64,000 nt of DNA from Mesobacillus sp. AQ2 (GCF_030122805.1 NZ_CP126080.1:4717501-4781500), one strand, 5' to 3'. Positions 18,525-28,061 are shown, counted from the stretch's first letter. The notes: a model not told the origin generated them from the sequence alone. Made by a program: numbers and translations.

Positions 18525-19652
18525 CTAGGAAATATCCATGACTATTGCTTCTGATAGATCGTACAAGGCAAGATCAATATCCAATTTTCTGCCTGATGCA
18601 AGTTGGGCAAGCTGGTACCCAAGATATGGACCGACTGTCAGGCCTGAGGACCCGAGTCCATTTGCCACGAACAGATTCTCGAACCCTGGAACCTGCCCAA
18701 TGATCGGGAGGAAGTTTGGAGCGACAGGGCGGAAGCCTACTTTCGTTTCAATAAAAGTCCCATCTGCCAGGCCAGGTGCTGCCTCCAAGCCTTTATCAAG
18801 TATTTCATGCATACCGCCCAGGGTCGGCCGCCGATCATATCCCATATCGTTTTCATGTGTGGCGCCAATCACTACTTTTCCGGCATCGAAAGCCACGATA
18901 TATTGATTATTCGGCGGCATCACAACAGGCCAGTCTCCCGTTTTCTTGTTTTCGAGTTGCAGATGGACGATTTGGGCTTTTTGAGGAGTGATTTTCAGCT
19001 CCATCCCAAGCGGCCTTAACAGCTCAGGCGCCCATGCACCTGCTGTGATGATCAACTTATCCGCTACATATCTCGTTCCGCTGACAATGGCCCCTGTTAC
19101 CTTGCCGTTGGAAAAATCAAGGTCCGCACTTCCTTCTATCCACCTGGCACCGTGTTTTTGTGCAGACGCTAATAATGCCTGCCGAAGCAGACGCCCATTC
19201 ACACGTGCAGCCCCGCTTACATGGACAGAAGAAAACGCCTCGGATAGCGGCGGGAACAACGCTCTTGTTTCCTCCGTACCAAGCTGCTGGATATTTCCTA
19301 TATCAGGTGCTTCCCCCCTTCTTTGTATCGCTCTTTCTTCCATTTTGACTAATTTCTCTGAAACGGTATGGAGGCTTATAGCACCTGTTCGCTTATAGCC
19401 GGTTTCATGTTCACCATCTTGTTCTAGCTGTTCTATCAGCGATTTATAATAGGCAGCCCCATTTTTCGCTAGGAAATACCACGCCTTGTTTCGCCGCTGG
19501 CTCAGCCACGGACAGATGATCCCGGCAGCAGCGTCTGTTGCCTGCCCCGGCTCTCCTCGATCAATGATTGTCACACTCTTTCCGGCCTTCGCTAAATGAT
19601 AAGCAGTAGAGGCACCCAGAATTCCTGCCCCGATGACTACATATTTTTCCAT
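18525..19652 (-). CDS. FAD-dependent amino-acid oxidoreductase (DadA/ThiO-like)
   Basis: A 375-residue D-amino-acid oxidase-family flavoenzyme. The N-terminal dinucleotide fold has VVIGAGILGASTAYHLAKAG, and the C-terminal FAD-closing segment has VGFRPVAPNFLPIIGQ and NGLGSSGLTVGPYLG. It should oxidise a secondary or D-amino acid (glycine oxidase, sarcosine or D-amino-acid dehydrogenase type). No thiamine genes are nearby, so ThiO is not favoured. AAAAGGTG precedes the ATG. Single gene. Confidence 0.8.
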   Translation of the reverse strand: MEKYVVIGAGILGASTAYHLAKAGKSVTIIDRGEPGQATDAAAGIICPWLSQRRNKAWYFLAKNGAAYYKSLIEQLEQDGEHETGYKRTGAISLHTVSEKLVKMEERAIQRRGEAPDIGNIQQLGTEETRALFPPLSEAFSSVHVSGAARVNGRLLRQALLASAQKHGARWIEGSADLDFSNGKVTGAIVSGTRYVADKLIITAGAWAPELLRPLGMELKITPQKAQIVHLQLENKKTGDWPVVMPPNNQYIVAFDAGKVVIGATHENDMGYDRRPTLGGMHEILDKGLEAAPGLADGTFIETKVGFRPVAPNFLPIIGQVPGFENLFVANGLGSSGLTVGPYLGYQLAQLASGRKLDIDLALYDLSEAIVMDIS

Positions 19653-19781
19653 CCAAACACCTTTTTCTGTAAAAGTTTCCTGTTTACCATTCTACAGAAA
19701 TTCCGTTACAGACTCAAAAGGCTTATGTCAATTGAACTCAAAGGTATGTACAGAGGGATCGTTCTGTACATGATTTATACC

Positions 19782-20243
19782 TCATTCAACCTTGCCATTG
19801 GCAGTACGTTTTCTTCGAATTGCCTCTCCGGCGATCACCAGCAACAATCCTATCGCCAGGAAGGAAATATCATAAAATAGAGCGTTTGGATCGCCTGGTT
19901 TTACACGATGGATTTTTAAAAGGTGATGGTTTATCAAACCCTCAACCAAATTGAAAATGCCTGCTCCGGTTAAAAATCCGCCAACAAGCCGGTTAACCCC
20001 CCGTGATACCTCTGACGGTCTGCCTGCCAGCCACAAGAGGATCCCTCCTATGACCAGAGCGACTGTCACACCAAAATGGAAGATTCCATCACTTGCTATC
20101 TGCCCAGGCCTGGTTGTATCCGTTACAACGCTATGCCACTGGAGCAATTGGTGAAAAATAATGCCGTCCATCGCCCCCATAAACCCAAAGCCAAGAATAA
20201 AACTGCCTATTCCAAGGAAATTTTTTTTCGTTTTTGGGCTCAT
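19782..20243 (-). CDS. DUF2243 membrane protein
   Basis: A 153-residue protein with four membrane helices. It has GFMGAMDGIIFHQLLQWHS, DGIFHFGVTV and FNLVEGLINHHLLKIHRVKPG, the His-rich pattern of DUF2243. The conserved His in membrane segments could bind heme or metal, which is not established. GAGAGGAG precedes the ATG. Single gene. No further gene is seen between it and the MITE. Confidence 0.8.
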   Translation of the reverse strand: MSPKTKKNFLGIGSFILGFGFMGAMDGIIFHQLLQWHSVVTDTTRPGQIASDGIFHFGVTVALVIGGILLWLAGRPSEVSRGVNRLVGGFLTGAGIFNLVEGLINHHLLKIHRVKPGDPNALFYDISFLAIGLLLVIAGEAIRRKRTANGKVE

Positions 20244-20423
20244 TGCAAAACTCCTCTCGGGATATATTTCAACTTTTGATTTATTTATCCAAACTGACCG
20301 GCAACTAACCTTTTATCAGGATGAAAAAGGTTTTGATAATGAAAAAGTTTTTAAGACTCTCTTTTCGCTATACCCCCACGGTTTCTGATATAATTTTCTT
20401 TATCGTTAAAAGTTATCGTTAAA

Positions 20424-20607
20424 GGCTGTTTTCGTAAAGATTGTTGTTAAAATCCTAAAGCCGATTTTAACGTGGTAAAAAGCCATTTGCAGTTCGGAAT
20501 TAAGTGTGCAGGCTCTTTTCTCATCATTAGCTTTAATTTTGTGGACAAAAACAGGTCATTCAATCCCAATTATGTTGCCAAAAGCAACATAGTTTGAGAA
20601 AAGAGCT
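20424..20607 (+). mobile_element. MITE copy 1 (184 bp, 8-bp target duplication)
   Basis: The element starts GGCTGTTTTCGTAAAG and ends GAGAAAAGAGCT, so its termini are imperfect inverted repeats (GGCTgTTTTC and GGCTcTTTTC read inward). It is flanked by TCGTTAAA (20416-20423) and TAGTTAAA (20608-20615), a 7/8 target duplication. Inside are GTTAAAATC/GATTTTAAC, GGCTCTTTTCTCA/TGAGAAAAGAGC and ATGTTGC/GCAACAT hairpins. It has no coding capacity. The second copy is at 31397-31579 in the opposite orientation. It lies between a possible TATAAT promoter near 20391 and the MFS gene's ribosome site. Confidence 0.9.
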
Positions 20608-20635
20608 TAGTTAAAATAATGGAGTGAAAACGAAA

Positions 20636-21808
20636 ATGAATACAAAAAAGGCTCTGCCTATTTTATTTTTAGTCATGTTCCTAGTGATGGTCGGATTTGG
20701 GATCATCATTCCAGTCATCCCTTTCTATGCGGAGGAAATCGGGGCGACACCCACACAACTTGGGCTGTTAATGGCCGTTTACTCGCTGATGCAGTTTTTA
20801 TTCGCGCCAATGTGGGGACGCATTTCAGACCGGATTGGCAGGAAGCCGGTCATCATGATTGGTATTCTTGGATTGTCTCTATCCTTTTTCCTGATGGCCA
20901 TATCAACCCAGCTTTGGATGCTATTTACGGCACGGATTATCGGCGGTTTTCTGTCATCGGCCAATATGCCGACGGTAATGGCCTATGTCGCGGACATCAC
21001 CTCTGAAGAGGACCGCGGAAAAGGGATGGGAATCATCGGTGCTGCTGTTGGACTGGGCTTCATCTTTGGTCCAGCGATCGGCGGTGTATTTTCCAAAACA
21101 AGTTTGAGTACACCATTTTACATTGCTGGTGCCACTTCACTTATCACGTTCTTAGTTGTCACCTTTGTATTAAAAGAGTCCCTTTCTGCGGATCAGCGCA
21201 ATAGTGAGGAACGGGAGCGCACTTCATTAATGAAAGCTTTCACTGGACCTTTGTCCATGTTGTTTTTGCTTCAGTTGTTCGTTTCCCTTTCGCTATCGGG
21301 ACTTGAGGCAACTTTTGCCTATTTCGCTGCGGAAAAAGCAGAACTCGGCTCAGTTGAATTGGGCTATATTTTCATGATCATGGGACTTGCCGGTGCTGTT
21401 GTGCAAGGCGGATTAGTCGGCAGATTGACGAAGACACTAGGCGAAGGAAAGGTCATACAGCTCGGCATTGTCATTTCTGCAATAGGTTTTGGATTGATTC
21501 TCCTGACTGAAGGTTTTGGCACAGCCGCATTATTCCTGACCATTTTCGGAATCGGCAACGGATTGATCCGGCCAAGTGTATCTTCCTTACTGACAAAAAA
21601 GTCGACGACTGGTCATGGCGGAACAACTGGGCTGCTCTCATCCTTTGACTCCCTCGGCAGGATTATCGGGCCTCCTCTAGGAGGATGGCTGTTCTCGATT
21701 GCTATTGGGTTGCCGTATATTTCAGGGATTGTACTCTCAATTATTGCTCTGATGCTATATCAATTCTATCAAGCACGGACAAAAACATCCCATTCGATAA
21801 ATCAATAA
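20636..21808 (+). CDS. MFS drug/proton antiporter (DHA1 type)
   Basis: A 390-residue, 12-helix exporter. It has the loop 2-3 motif GRISDRIGRKPVI and the helix-5 motif GxxxGPxIGG (GFIFGPAIGG) that marks drug:H+ antiporters of the TetA/Bmr/NorA group. The start is placed at the ATG at 20636 because GGAG at 20621-20624 suits it; the GTG at 20624 overlaps that site. A MITE occupies the leader upstream. The substrate cannot be predicted. Confidence 0.8.
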   Translation: MNTKKALPILFLVMFLVMVGFGIIIPVIPFYAEEIGATPTQLGLLMAVYSLMQFLFAPMWGRISDRIGRKPVIMIGILGLSLSFFLMAISTQLWMLFTARIIGGFLSSANMPTVMAYVADITSEEDRGKGMGIIGAAVGLGFIFGPAIGGVFSKTSLSTPFYIAGATSLITFLVVTFVLKESLSADQRNSEERERTSLMKAFTGPLSMLFLLQLFVSLSLSGLEATFAYFAAEKAELGSVELGYIFMIMGLAGAVVQGGLVGRLTKTLGEGKVIQLGIVISAIGFGLILLTEGFGTAALFLTIFGIGNGLIRPSVSSLLTKKSTTGHGGTTGLLSSFDSLGRIIGPPLGGWLFSIAIGLPYISGIVLSIIALMLYQFYQARTKTSHSINQ

Positions 21809-21814
21809 ATGTAA

Positions 21815-21850
21815 AGAGGAGGATGGCATATTGCCATCCTCCTCCTCTTA
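21815..21850. terminator. Bidirectional terminator
   Basis: AGAGGAGGATGGCA and TGCCATCCTCCTCCTCTT form a long GC-rich stem between the convergent MFS and kinase genes. Confidence 0.85.
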
Positions 21851-21860
21851 TATAGAGTTC

Positions 21861-23486
21861 TTAATCCGTTAAGGGAAGTTTTATTTCAACCAAAGTCCCT
21901 TTGTTTAGCTTACTTTGATAGGAAATCGTCCCACTATGCTGTTTAATGATTTTATGGCAAATCATCAATCCTAGACCTGTTCCTTTCTCCTTCAATGAAT
22001 AAAACGGTTCTCCTAAACGAGGGAGTAATTCTTCTGGAATTCCGCTGCCTTCATCCTGAATGGAAATAATGCATTCACCATCCAGGCCCTTTTGCAGCTT
22101 TATATCAATATTTCCTCCCTTAGGCATGGCTTCCATAGCGTTTTTTAAAATATTCAGGAAAACCTGTTTAATCTGGTTTTTCTCGCAGGTTATGAAAAAA
22201 TCTGTCCCCAGATAACTTCGGCTAATTTGGATATTCTTCATATTCGCCTGTGGGGATAAGAATTCGACCGTATGATCGATCAAATCACATAGATTGGCCC
22301 GGTTGAGCTGGATAGCCTGAGGTTTTCCTAAAGAAAGCATTTCACTGGTTATTGTCTCAATTCTTTCTAATTCACTTAGAAGCAAGTTGTTAATTTCATT
22401 TAATTCATCTTCTTTTCCATATAGCTGGATAAACCCCTTTATTGTTGTAAGAGGATTACGTATTTCATGTGCTACTCCTGCTGCCAGTTCTCCTACAATC
22501 GATAGCTTTTCAGATTGCAAAAGAATCTCCTCCGCTTTTTTCCGTTCAGAAATATCCCGGCTTATTATTACAATGTGCTCAATCACCCGCTCATCACTCA
22601 TTACCGGCATCCAGCGGGACTCAAAATCCATCCATTTTCCTCTTTTATCTTGAAAGCGAAACTCTAATGGCATCGATTCTTTATTTTTCATAATCTTTGT
22701 GATTGTTTCTCTGAAAGTCACAACGTCATCTGGATGAATTAACTTACATATCTCAATCTTTTCAAGCTCTGCTGCCTTGTATCCCAACACCATCTCATGA
22801 GAGGGTGAAAAATAAGTTATGACATGCTCTTTGTCCATTACCATGATGAGGTCTGATGTATTCTCCGCTATGAGGCGGTATTTTGATTCACTTTCCTCCA
22901 GCGTCTGCTCCATCCTCTTTCGTTCCTTAATAATCCTGTATAACTTTTCATATGACTCGATCAAGATTCCTCCAATAAGAACTCCTATTGACACAAACAA
23001 TAAGTATTGGAAGTGAAATATTGGATTGTCTCTTATTATGTTGAAAACAATCGGTACAGTAATTATATAAGTGACAATGTAAGAAAACAGTAAAATCATA
23101 ACTCTCTTGACTGGTTTAAAATGGGTAGTTGCTTTGTGAATAACGACCAGAATGGCCATCACCACTAACCAGCCAACTATTGCCGGAAACCAGTTTACAG
23201 AGACCATTAACCTTGATGCCAACGCCATGCTGCCGGTAATAATTCCTGCAGCAGGCCCAAGATACGCGAAGACCAAAATGATGACGGCATACCGAATATC
23301 ATATGAGTAACCTTCATCCTGGAAAGATAACATTACAAGTACAGAGGAAACAATACCCCCGTATAATCCTACCCAGAGCCACAGTTGTTTTAATGGCTTA
23401 TGATTCAGGTAAGAGCGAATGACTAAAGGAGTACTGACCATTAAAGAAAGCATTGAGAGATTAATTATGTAGTCTATTAAAATCAA
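21861..23486 (-). CDS. Orphan sensor kinase (5TMR_LYT-PAS-HisKA-ATPase), sporulation-kinase type
   Basis: A 541-residue kinase. Five or six N-terminal helices of the 5TMR-LYT type (about 1-180) are followed by a PAS domain (about 205-320, SESKYRLIAENTSDLIMVMD). The HisKA domain has GVAHEIRNPLTT with His near residue 340, and the ATPase domain has NQIKQVFLNILKNAMEAMP and GTGLGLMICHKI. The HEIRNPLTTIKGF signature is that of KinA/KinB-like kinases feeding the sporulation phosphorelay. No regulator gene adjoins it, which fits that role. TTG start with GGTGGGAG upstream. Confidence 0.8.
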   Translation of the reverse strand: MILIDYIINLSMLSLMVSTPLVIRSYLNHKPLKQLWLWVGLYGGIVSSVLVMLSFQDEGYSYDIRYAVIILVFAYLGPAAGIITGSMALASRLMVSVNWFPAIVGWLVVMAILVVIHKATTHFKPVKRVMILLFSYIVTYIITVPIVFNIIRDNPIFHFQYLLFVSIGVLIGGILIESYEKLYRIIKERKRMEQTLEESESKYRLIAENTSDLIMVMDKEHVITYFSPSHEMVLGYKAAELEKIEICKLIHPDDVVTFRETITKIMKNKESMPLEFRFQDKRGKWMDFESRWMPVMSDERVIEHIVIISRDISERKKAEEILLQSEKLSIVGELAAGVAHEIRNPLTTIKGFIQLYGKEDELNEINNLLLSELERIETITSEMLSLGKPQAIQLNRANLCDLIDHTVEFLSPQANMKNIQISRSYLGTDFFITCEKNQIKQVFLNILKNAMEAMPKGGNIDIKLQKGLDGECIISIQDEGSGIPEELLPRLGEPFYSLKEKGTGLGLMICHKIIKQHSGTISYQSKLNKGTLVEIKLPLTD

Positions 23487-23668
23487 CTGGCTCCCACCTA
23501 TTGTAAATTTCCGAATTTACTAATTATCATAAACCAGAGATTCAACCTTTTCCATAACATTTTAATACTAGCAGTTCAGTATTATTTTTAAATTTTTAAA
23601 ATAGTTAAATTATAATTTAATTATTTCGGTTTTCGTAGTAATATGAAAGGATAAAGGAGGAGATATCC

Positions 23669-25486
23669 ATGAATAAAACTGTTGAAAAACGTCTTGCCCG
23701 CTCAGAAGTTCATGAATCACTGACCTGGAATCTTAATGATTTATATCCATCTGACAAAGAGTGGGAGGATGCACTGAAAGAGATCGAGGCTGATGTTAAA
23801 AAATTCGATAGCTTCAGAGGAACCTTACATACAGGGCCGAAAGCTTTACTGGAATGCCTTACTGCCCAGGAAGAGTTAACAAAGAAATTGGTAAAGGTTC
23901 GAACATACGCAAGCCTGAAGCAATCCGCTGACGGCACTGACCCGGTGAACCAGGCAAATTCAGCAAAGGTTGGGGCCGTTGGCACAAAGGCGATGGCTGC
24001 ACTATCCTTTATTTCATCTGAAATCCTTGAGTTTGATGAAGGCAAAGCAGAAGAGTTCATCGAGGCTGAGGAAGGACTCCAGCCTTTCAAAAAGACGCTT
24101 CTTGAGCTTCTGGAAACGAAAAAGCATAAACTATCGCCTGAAACAGAAGAAGTCCTTGCTGCTTTAGGAGAAGTCCATTCAGCACCTTACAACATATACA
24201 ATATGGCCAAACTAGCGGATATGGAATTTTCGTCTATTAGGGACGAACAAGATAACGATTTGCCAGTTTCATTTGCGCTGTTCGAGAGCCGGTATGAATT
24301 TTCGCCGGATACTTATGTCCGCAGAAAAGCCTATGATTCATTTGTTTCAACCCTCAAACAATATAAAAATACCATCGCCGCCACCTATGCCACCGAGGTA
24401 AAAAAACAGGTGACCCTTGCAAAGCTGAGGAAATATGAATCCGTTACCGATATGCTTTTGGAGCCACAGCAGGTAACAAAGGAAATGTATAATAACCAAA
24501 TTGATATCATCTACAAGGAACTGGCCCCGCATATGCGCCGTTTTGCTCAGTTAAAGAAGAAGGTGCTGGGCCTGGATAAAATGATGTTCTGTGACTTGAA
24601 GGCTCCATTTGATCCGGATTTTGATCCTCAAATCACTTATGATGAGGCACGACAGCTGATTACCGATTCATTGAAGGTAATGGGAGCGGATTATACAGCA
24701 ATGGTTGAAAAGGGCTTTGAAGACAGATGGGTAGACCTTGCTGATAATGTTGGAAAATCAACAGGTGCATTTTGCTCAAGTCCTTATGGATCACACCCAT
24801 ATATCCTGATCACATGGGCGGACAATATGCGCGGCTGCTTCACGCTGGCACATGAATTCGGCCATGCGGGCCATTTTTACCTGGCCAATAAAAATCAGCG
24901 CATCATGAATGTGCGTCCATCCATGTATTTCATTGAAGCACCATCGACAATGAATGAAATGCTTTTAGCCCAATATCTTCTTGATAAAAATAAGGAAAAC
25001 CCGCAGATGATTCGCTGGGTGGTCTTGCAGCTGCTGGGAACTTATTATCATAATTTCGTGACCCACCTGCTGGAGGCTGAGTTCCAGCGCCGTGTTTACG
25101 CGCATGCTGAAGCTGGGAATGCACTTACGGCAAAAACACTTACTGAAATGAAAACAGATGTCCTGACTGGCTTCTGGGGCGATACAGTCGAAATCGACGA
25201 AGGGGCGGGTCTCACCTGGATGCGCCAGCCACATTACTATATGGGCTTTTATCCATACACCTACTCTGCCGGCCTGACTGCATCGACCGCCGTTTCCCAG
25301 TTGATCCAGGAGGAAGGGCAGCCGGCTGTTGACCGCTGGCTTGAGGTGCTCCGTGCAGGCGGAACCATGAAGCCGCTGGAATTGCTGAAGCATGCCGGCA
25401 TCGATATGTCGACTCCGGAACCTGTACGCAAGGCTGTCGGTTATGTTGGATCACTGATCGACCAATTGGAAGCATCCTATCAGTAA
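23669..25486 (+). CDS. pepF: Oligoendopeptidase F (M3 family)
   Basis: A 605-residue cytoplasmic zinc oligopeptidase, normal family length. HEFGHAGHF near residues 395-403 gives the HExxH zinc site, and the Glu in FIEAPSTMNEMLLAQYLL is the third ligand. The C-terminal YYMGFYPYTYSAGL is typical of PepF. It cleaves 7-17-residue peptides and helps recycle peptides. AAAGGAGGAG precedes the ATG. Single gene with a strong terminator. Confidence 0.93.
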   Translation: MNKTVEKRLARSEVHESLTWNLNDLYPSDKEWEDALKEIEADVKKFDSFRGTLHTGPKALLECLTAQEELTKKLVKVRTYASLKQSADGTDPVNQANSAKVGAVGTKAMAALSFISSEILEFDEGKAEEFIEAEEGLQPFKKTLLELLETKKHKLSPETEEVLAALGEVHSAPYNIYNMAKLADMEFSSIRDEQDNDLPVSFALFESRYEFSPDTYVRRKAYDSFVSTLKQYKNTIAATYATEVKKQVTLAKLRKYESVTDMLLEPQQVTKEMYNNQIDIIYKELAPHMRRFAQLKKKVLGLDKMMFCDLKAPFDPDFDPQITYDEARQLITDSLKVMGADYTAMVEKGFEDRWVDLADNVGKSTGAFCSSPYGSHPYILITWADNMRGCFTLAHEFGHAGHFYLANKNQRIMNVRPSMYFIEAPSTMNEMLLAQYLLDKNKENPQMIRWVVLQLLGTYYHNFVTHLLEAEFQRRVYAHAEAGNALTAKTLTEMKTDVLTGFWGDTVEIDEGAGLTWMRQPHYYMGFYPYTYSAGLTASTAVSQLIQEEGQPAVDRWLEVLRAGGTMKPLELLKHAGIDMSTPEPVRKAVGYVGSLIDQLEASYQ

Positions 25487-25491
25487 AACTA

Positions 25492-25522
25492 AGAAACCCC
25501 ATGGAGGTCCATGGGGTTTCTT
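25492..25522. terminator. Bidirectional terminator
   Basis: GAAACCCCATGGA and TCCATGGGGTTTC form a perfect stem between pepF and the convergent segregation operon. Confidence 0.85.
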
Positions 25523-25527
25523 CATGC

Positions 25528-26115
25528 TCACTTATTCATTTTGGCAAGGAAATCTCCTAACAGGTCATCCAGATCTTCTTCTGTCTCTTCCTGGTCCGGT
25601 GTTTCAGTTTGTTGGGCTGATTCCCATTCAAATGAATCCAAATCATCGTCCAAGTCGTCGATTTCAGCACCAGAGGCCGTTTCCTGTGTTACCGGTGATT
25701 CCTCTTCTAATGCTGTCGGGTGCATGTTCATATCCTTTTCCTGCAGGTAAAGAGCCTCATCTATTTCAGTAGACTTGCTGTTCAATGAGGCCAGCAGTGC
25801 GGTTGCCCTCAAGGGATCCGTCAACAGATGATAGACGATATTGCCCAGCAAAGCTTCTGAATGCTCATGCTTGATCCAATCCCGCTGCGATTTGCTGAGA
25901 CTCCGAGGGAGAGGGATTGTAATCGTTTCGCGTTCCCTTGAATAAGAATTCCCCACACCTTTGACGACAAATTCGGCAATCTTGCTCGAAAAGTTCCTTC
26001 GCTCTGTTTCCTTTAAGTTCTGGAGATGCCTTAAGATATGGTCTGGTGTATCAGAGGGAACACGAAATGACAATGCTTGTCCTCTCTTAATCTCATTTGG
26101 GTTGGTTTTTTTCAT
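25528..26115 (-). CDS. ParR-like partner of the actin-like protein
   Basis: A 195-residue protein, second gene of a two-gene operon, starting 14 bp after the actin-like gene. The basic N-terminal half (GQALSFRVPSDTPDHILRHL, ITIPLPRSLSKSQRDWIKHE) looks DNA-binding, while the C-terminal third is strongly acidic (DDLDDDLDSFEWE, EETEEDLDDLLGDF) and ends in a short amphipathic LLGDFLAKMNK. ParR-type adaptors bind centromere repeats at one end and the filament tip at the other, and this layout fits. I see no direct family match; the call rests on context. Confidence 0.55.
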   Translation of the reverse strand: MKKTNPNEIKRGQALSFRVPSDTPDHILRHLQNLKETERRNFSSKIAEFVVKGVGNSYSRERETITIPLPRSLSKSQRDWIKHEHSEALLGNIVYHLLTDPLRATALLASLNSKSTEIDEALYLQEKDMNMHPTALEEESPVTQETASGAEIDDLDDDLDSFEWESAQQTETPDQEETEEDLDDLLGDFLAKMNK

Positions 26116-26129
26116 AGGATCACCTTATT

Positions 26130-27305
26130 TTAGCTTTTAACAGGTTCAGAAGCGGCTTTGCTGCTCTTCTCTGATTTTTTCACAAAGTCCATGATGAGCT
26201 TATAATAAGCGTTCGCCATCATCCAGATGCTTTCTTTTTCATCCTCGAAAAATTCAATGTTATAGCCATCAAGATTATTGTTCAATGTTTTGATATATTC
26301 TTTTAAAACTGTTGCTCCTCCGCCAACAAAATAGCAGATTTCAGTCTGGGAATTCTTTGCCCACACATTGCGAAGCAGGCGGTATTGCTTTTTAGCCAGT
26401 TCAAGCAGGATACGGTCTGTGATGTCATGAACGCTTGTACGGCTTCCTTTGACCATGATATGGTTCCGGTCATTCTTGCGCGTGATGATCTCTACAACGT
26501 CCGTACGGCTGTCTAACTCGACGCCATGCTTGCTGCGGATTTCTTCCCTGATTTGTTCGAGTGCTTCAGACACACCAAGGTTGAAGCCCTGTGCCTTGTC
26601 ATCATCGACATTGCGATTCTTGATGACAGCGATATCTGTTGATAATCCGCCGATATCCTGGATCAGGATTCTTCTATCAATCAAGTCCTTATTGATGATT
26701 TTCAGGCTATTATCCATTACTAGATTGATATATGCTGCGAAGCCTTCAGGATAAACCTTCACTTCATCGAATTTGATATTTACTTTCAGTCCCTGGTATT
26801 TCGGGGTAACAAGGAATTCAACCTGGTGAACGGATCCTACCAGCTTGGAACGGTAGCCAGCATCTTTTCCTTCCTTGACCTCGCGAAGCGGAAGGCCGGT
26901 ACCAAGCGTATAATTCGCATCAATGACATTCTTGCTTTTCGGGAAAAGCTTGGCATTGTCTTCATTGACAGCATCCAATGCTAGAGTAGCGAAAAGCATA
27001 ATCAAGGTCTGATCTTCCTCCGACTTGCTGCTGCCAGGATCAAGTTCGGTAGCATTGTCACTTTTAGTAGCCAGGTTTCCGACACGATAGATTGCGTTAT
27101 TTTCTTTCAGGGCAGGGGAGTGGACACGAATATGGATTCCATCAAGCGGATCCTTCGCATCAAGCTCCTCGATGCCGATTACAGGACGGTCTTCAGTGTC
27201 CCTTGCCACGATGTTAGGGATATTCAGTTCGTTATCAAATTCTCCAAAAATAGCTTTAATAGAATCGTTACCAACATCAACTGCTGCAATTCTGGATTTC
27301 GTCAT
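26130..27305 (-). CDS. Actin-like ATPase, ParM/StbA/Alp family
   Basis: A 391-residue actin-fold protein. Phosphate 1 is IAAVDVGNDSIKAIFG, phosphate 2 is ILIQDIGGLSTDIAVI, and the adenosine motif is CYFVGGGATVLKEYI. Plasmid ParM, AlfA and Alp7A have this form and push DNA molecules apart as dynamic filaments. The ATG at 27305 (MTKSRI) is chosen because AAAGGA sits 9 bp upstream; an in-frame ATG at 27314 is too close to it. It heads an operon with a ParR-like gene and lies beside a TGTAnAC repeat field. No plasmid replication gene is in the window. Confidence 0.8.
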   Translation of the reverse strand: MTKSRIAAVDVGNDSIKAIFGEFDNELNIPNIVARDTEDRPVIGIEELDAKDPLDGIHIRVHSPALKENNAIYRVGNLATKSDNATELDPGSSKSEEDQTLIMLFATLALDAVNEDNAKLFPKSKNVIDANYTLGTGLPLREVKEGKDAGYRSKLVGSVHQVEFLVTPKYQGLKVNIKFDEVKVYPEGFAAYINLVMDNSLKIINKDLIDRRILIQDIGGLSTDIAVIKNRNVDDDKAQGFNLGVSEALEQIREEIRSKHGVELDSRTDVVEIITRKNDRNHIMVKGSRTSVHDITDRILLELAKKQYRLLRNVWAKNSQTEICYFVGGGATVLKEYIKTLNNNLDGYNIEFFEDEKESIWMMANAYYKLIMDFVKKSEKSSKAASEPVKS

Positions 27306-27404
27306 TCTTATCATTCCTTTTCATTTATGTATACTTACCTACTATTCTAAAGGTAAAGGGAAATAATAGATACTGCAAGATATACGGGTAAAAAGAAATG
27401 TAAT

Positions 27405-27579
27405 TGTAAACATGTAAACGAGATGTAAACCTGACGAGTATTGTATACATAATTGTACACAACGAATACAAATCTGTATACATGCCTATATATCAGTATG
27501 TATACGAGTTTGTATACGTGTAAACATAATTGTACACCCATTGTTTACAAAACGTATACATGTATACATATTTGTACAC
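27405..27579. repeat. Centromere-like field of TGTAnAC repeats (parC-type site)
   Basis: About 14 copies of TGTATAC, TGTACAC or TGTAAAC lie within 175 bp, at 27405, 27413, 27424, 27442, 27454, 27475, 27499, 27511, 27519, 27531, 27543 (reverse), 27554 (reverse), 27561 and 27573. Recurrent spacings are 8 and 12 bp, and composites such as TGTATACATAnTTGTACAC repeat. The field lies just upstream of the actin-like gene, where ParM systems keep their centromere and autoregulatory promoter. The function is inferred from position. Confidence 0.75.
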
Positions 27580-27599
27580 ATTAAAATATTTACCTTATT

Positions 27600-28010
27600 T
27601 TACCTTTTAACAGACCTATCAGAGCCCCCTCCCCTCCCCTGCCGTTGAAAAGATTTTAAAAGATTTGAATTTTAATGAATGAATTTGATTGGTAAGAGTT
27701 GAAGATGAAAGAGTCATTGGAGGCAAATAACACAACGGACATGGAAAAGGTTCCAGGAAGTAAATAACCGCACCATAAAAGTATGCATGTATAACAGTGC
27801 CAATTTTTAAAAAGGCTTCAATATGCAGATGAGTAATATGAATCCACCACACCTACCCAAGAGACTTGAAAAAGGAAGTTGAAAAAAGCAGGGAATTGTC
27901 GGAACATGGAGAAAGAGGAAGGAAGAAAGAAAGAAATAACAGGTGTATTTCCGCATTTTTCCATAAAAAGAAGTAATGGTTACCTTCTGATCACCCACTA
28001 TCAATGATAA
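27600..28010. other. Gene-less stretch
   Basis: About 410 bp between the repeat field and the RND gene's terminator. It is purine-rich on the plus strand (GAAAGAGGAAGGAAGAAAG). I see no convincing ORF with a ribosome site, no tRNA and no repeat. Confidence 0.6.
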
Positions 28011-28017
28011 AAGGTAA

Positions 28018-28056
28018 AAAAGTCCCCTGTGGACGACTGGTCATCCGCAGGGGCTA
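28018..28056 (-). terminator. Terminator of RND gene
   Basis: On the minus strand CCCCTGCGGATGAC pairs with GTCCACAGGGG, followed by ACTTTTTT. Confidence 0.8.
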
Positions 28057-28061
28057 TTGTA

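Noticed and set aside
20424..20607. Riboswitch or T-box leader upstream of the MFS gene
   Set aside because: The inverted second copy with a perfect 8-bp target duplication inside another gene shows it is a mobile element.
27347..27541. 64-codon minus-strand ORF
   Set aside because: It is a by-product of the TGTAnAC repeats (low-complexity VY/LY-rich) and would overlay the centromere-like field.
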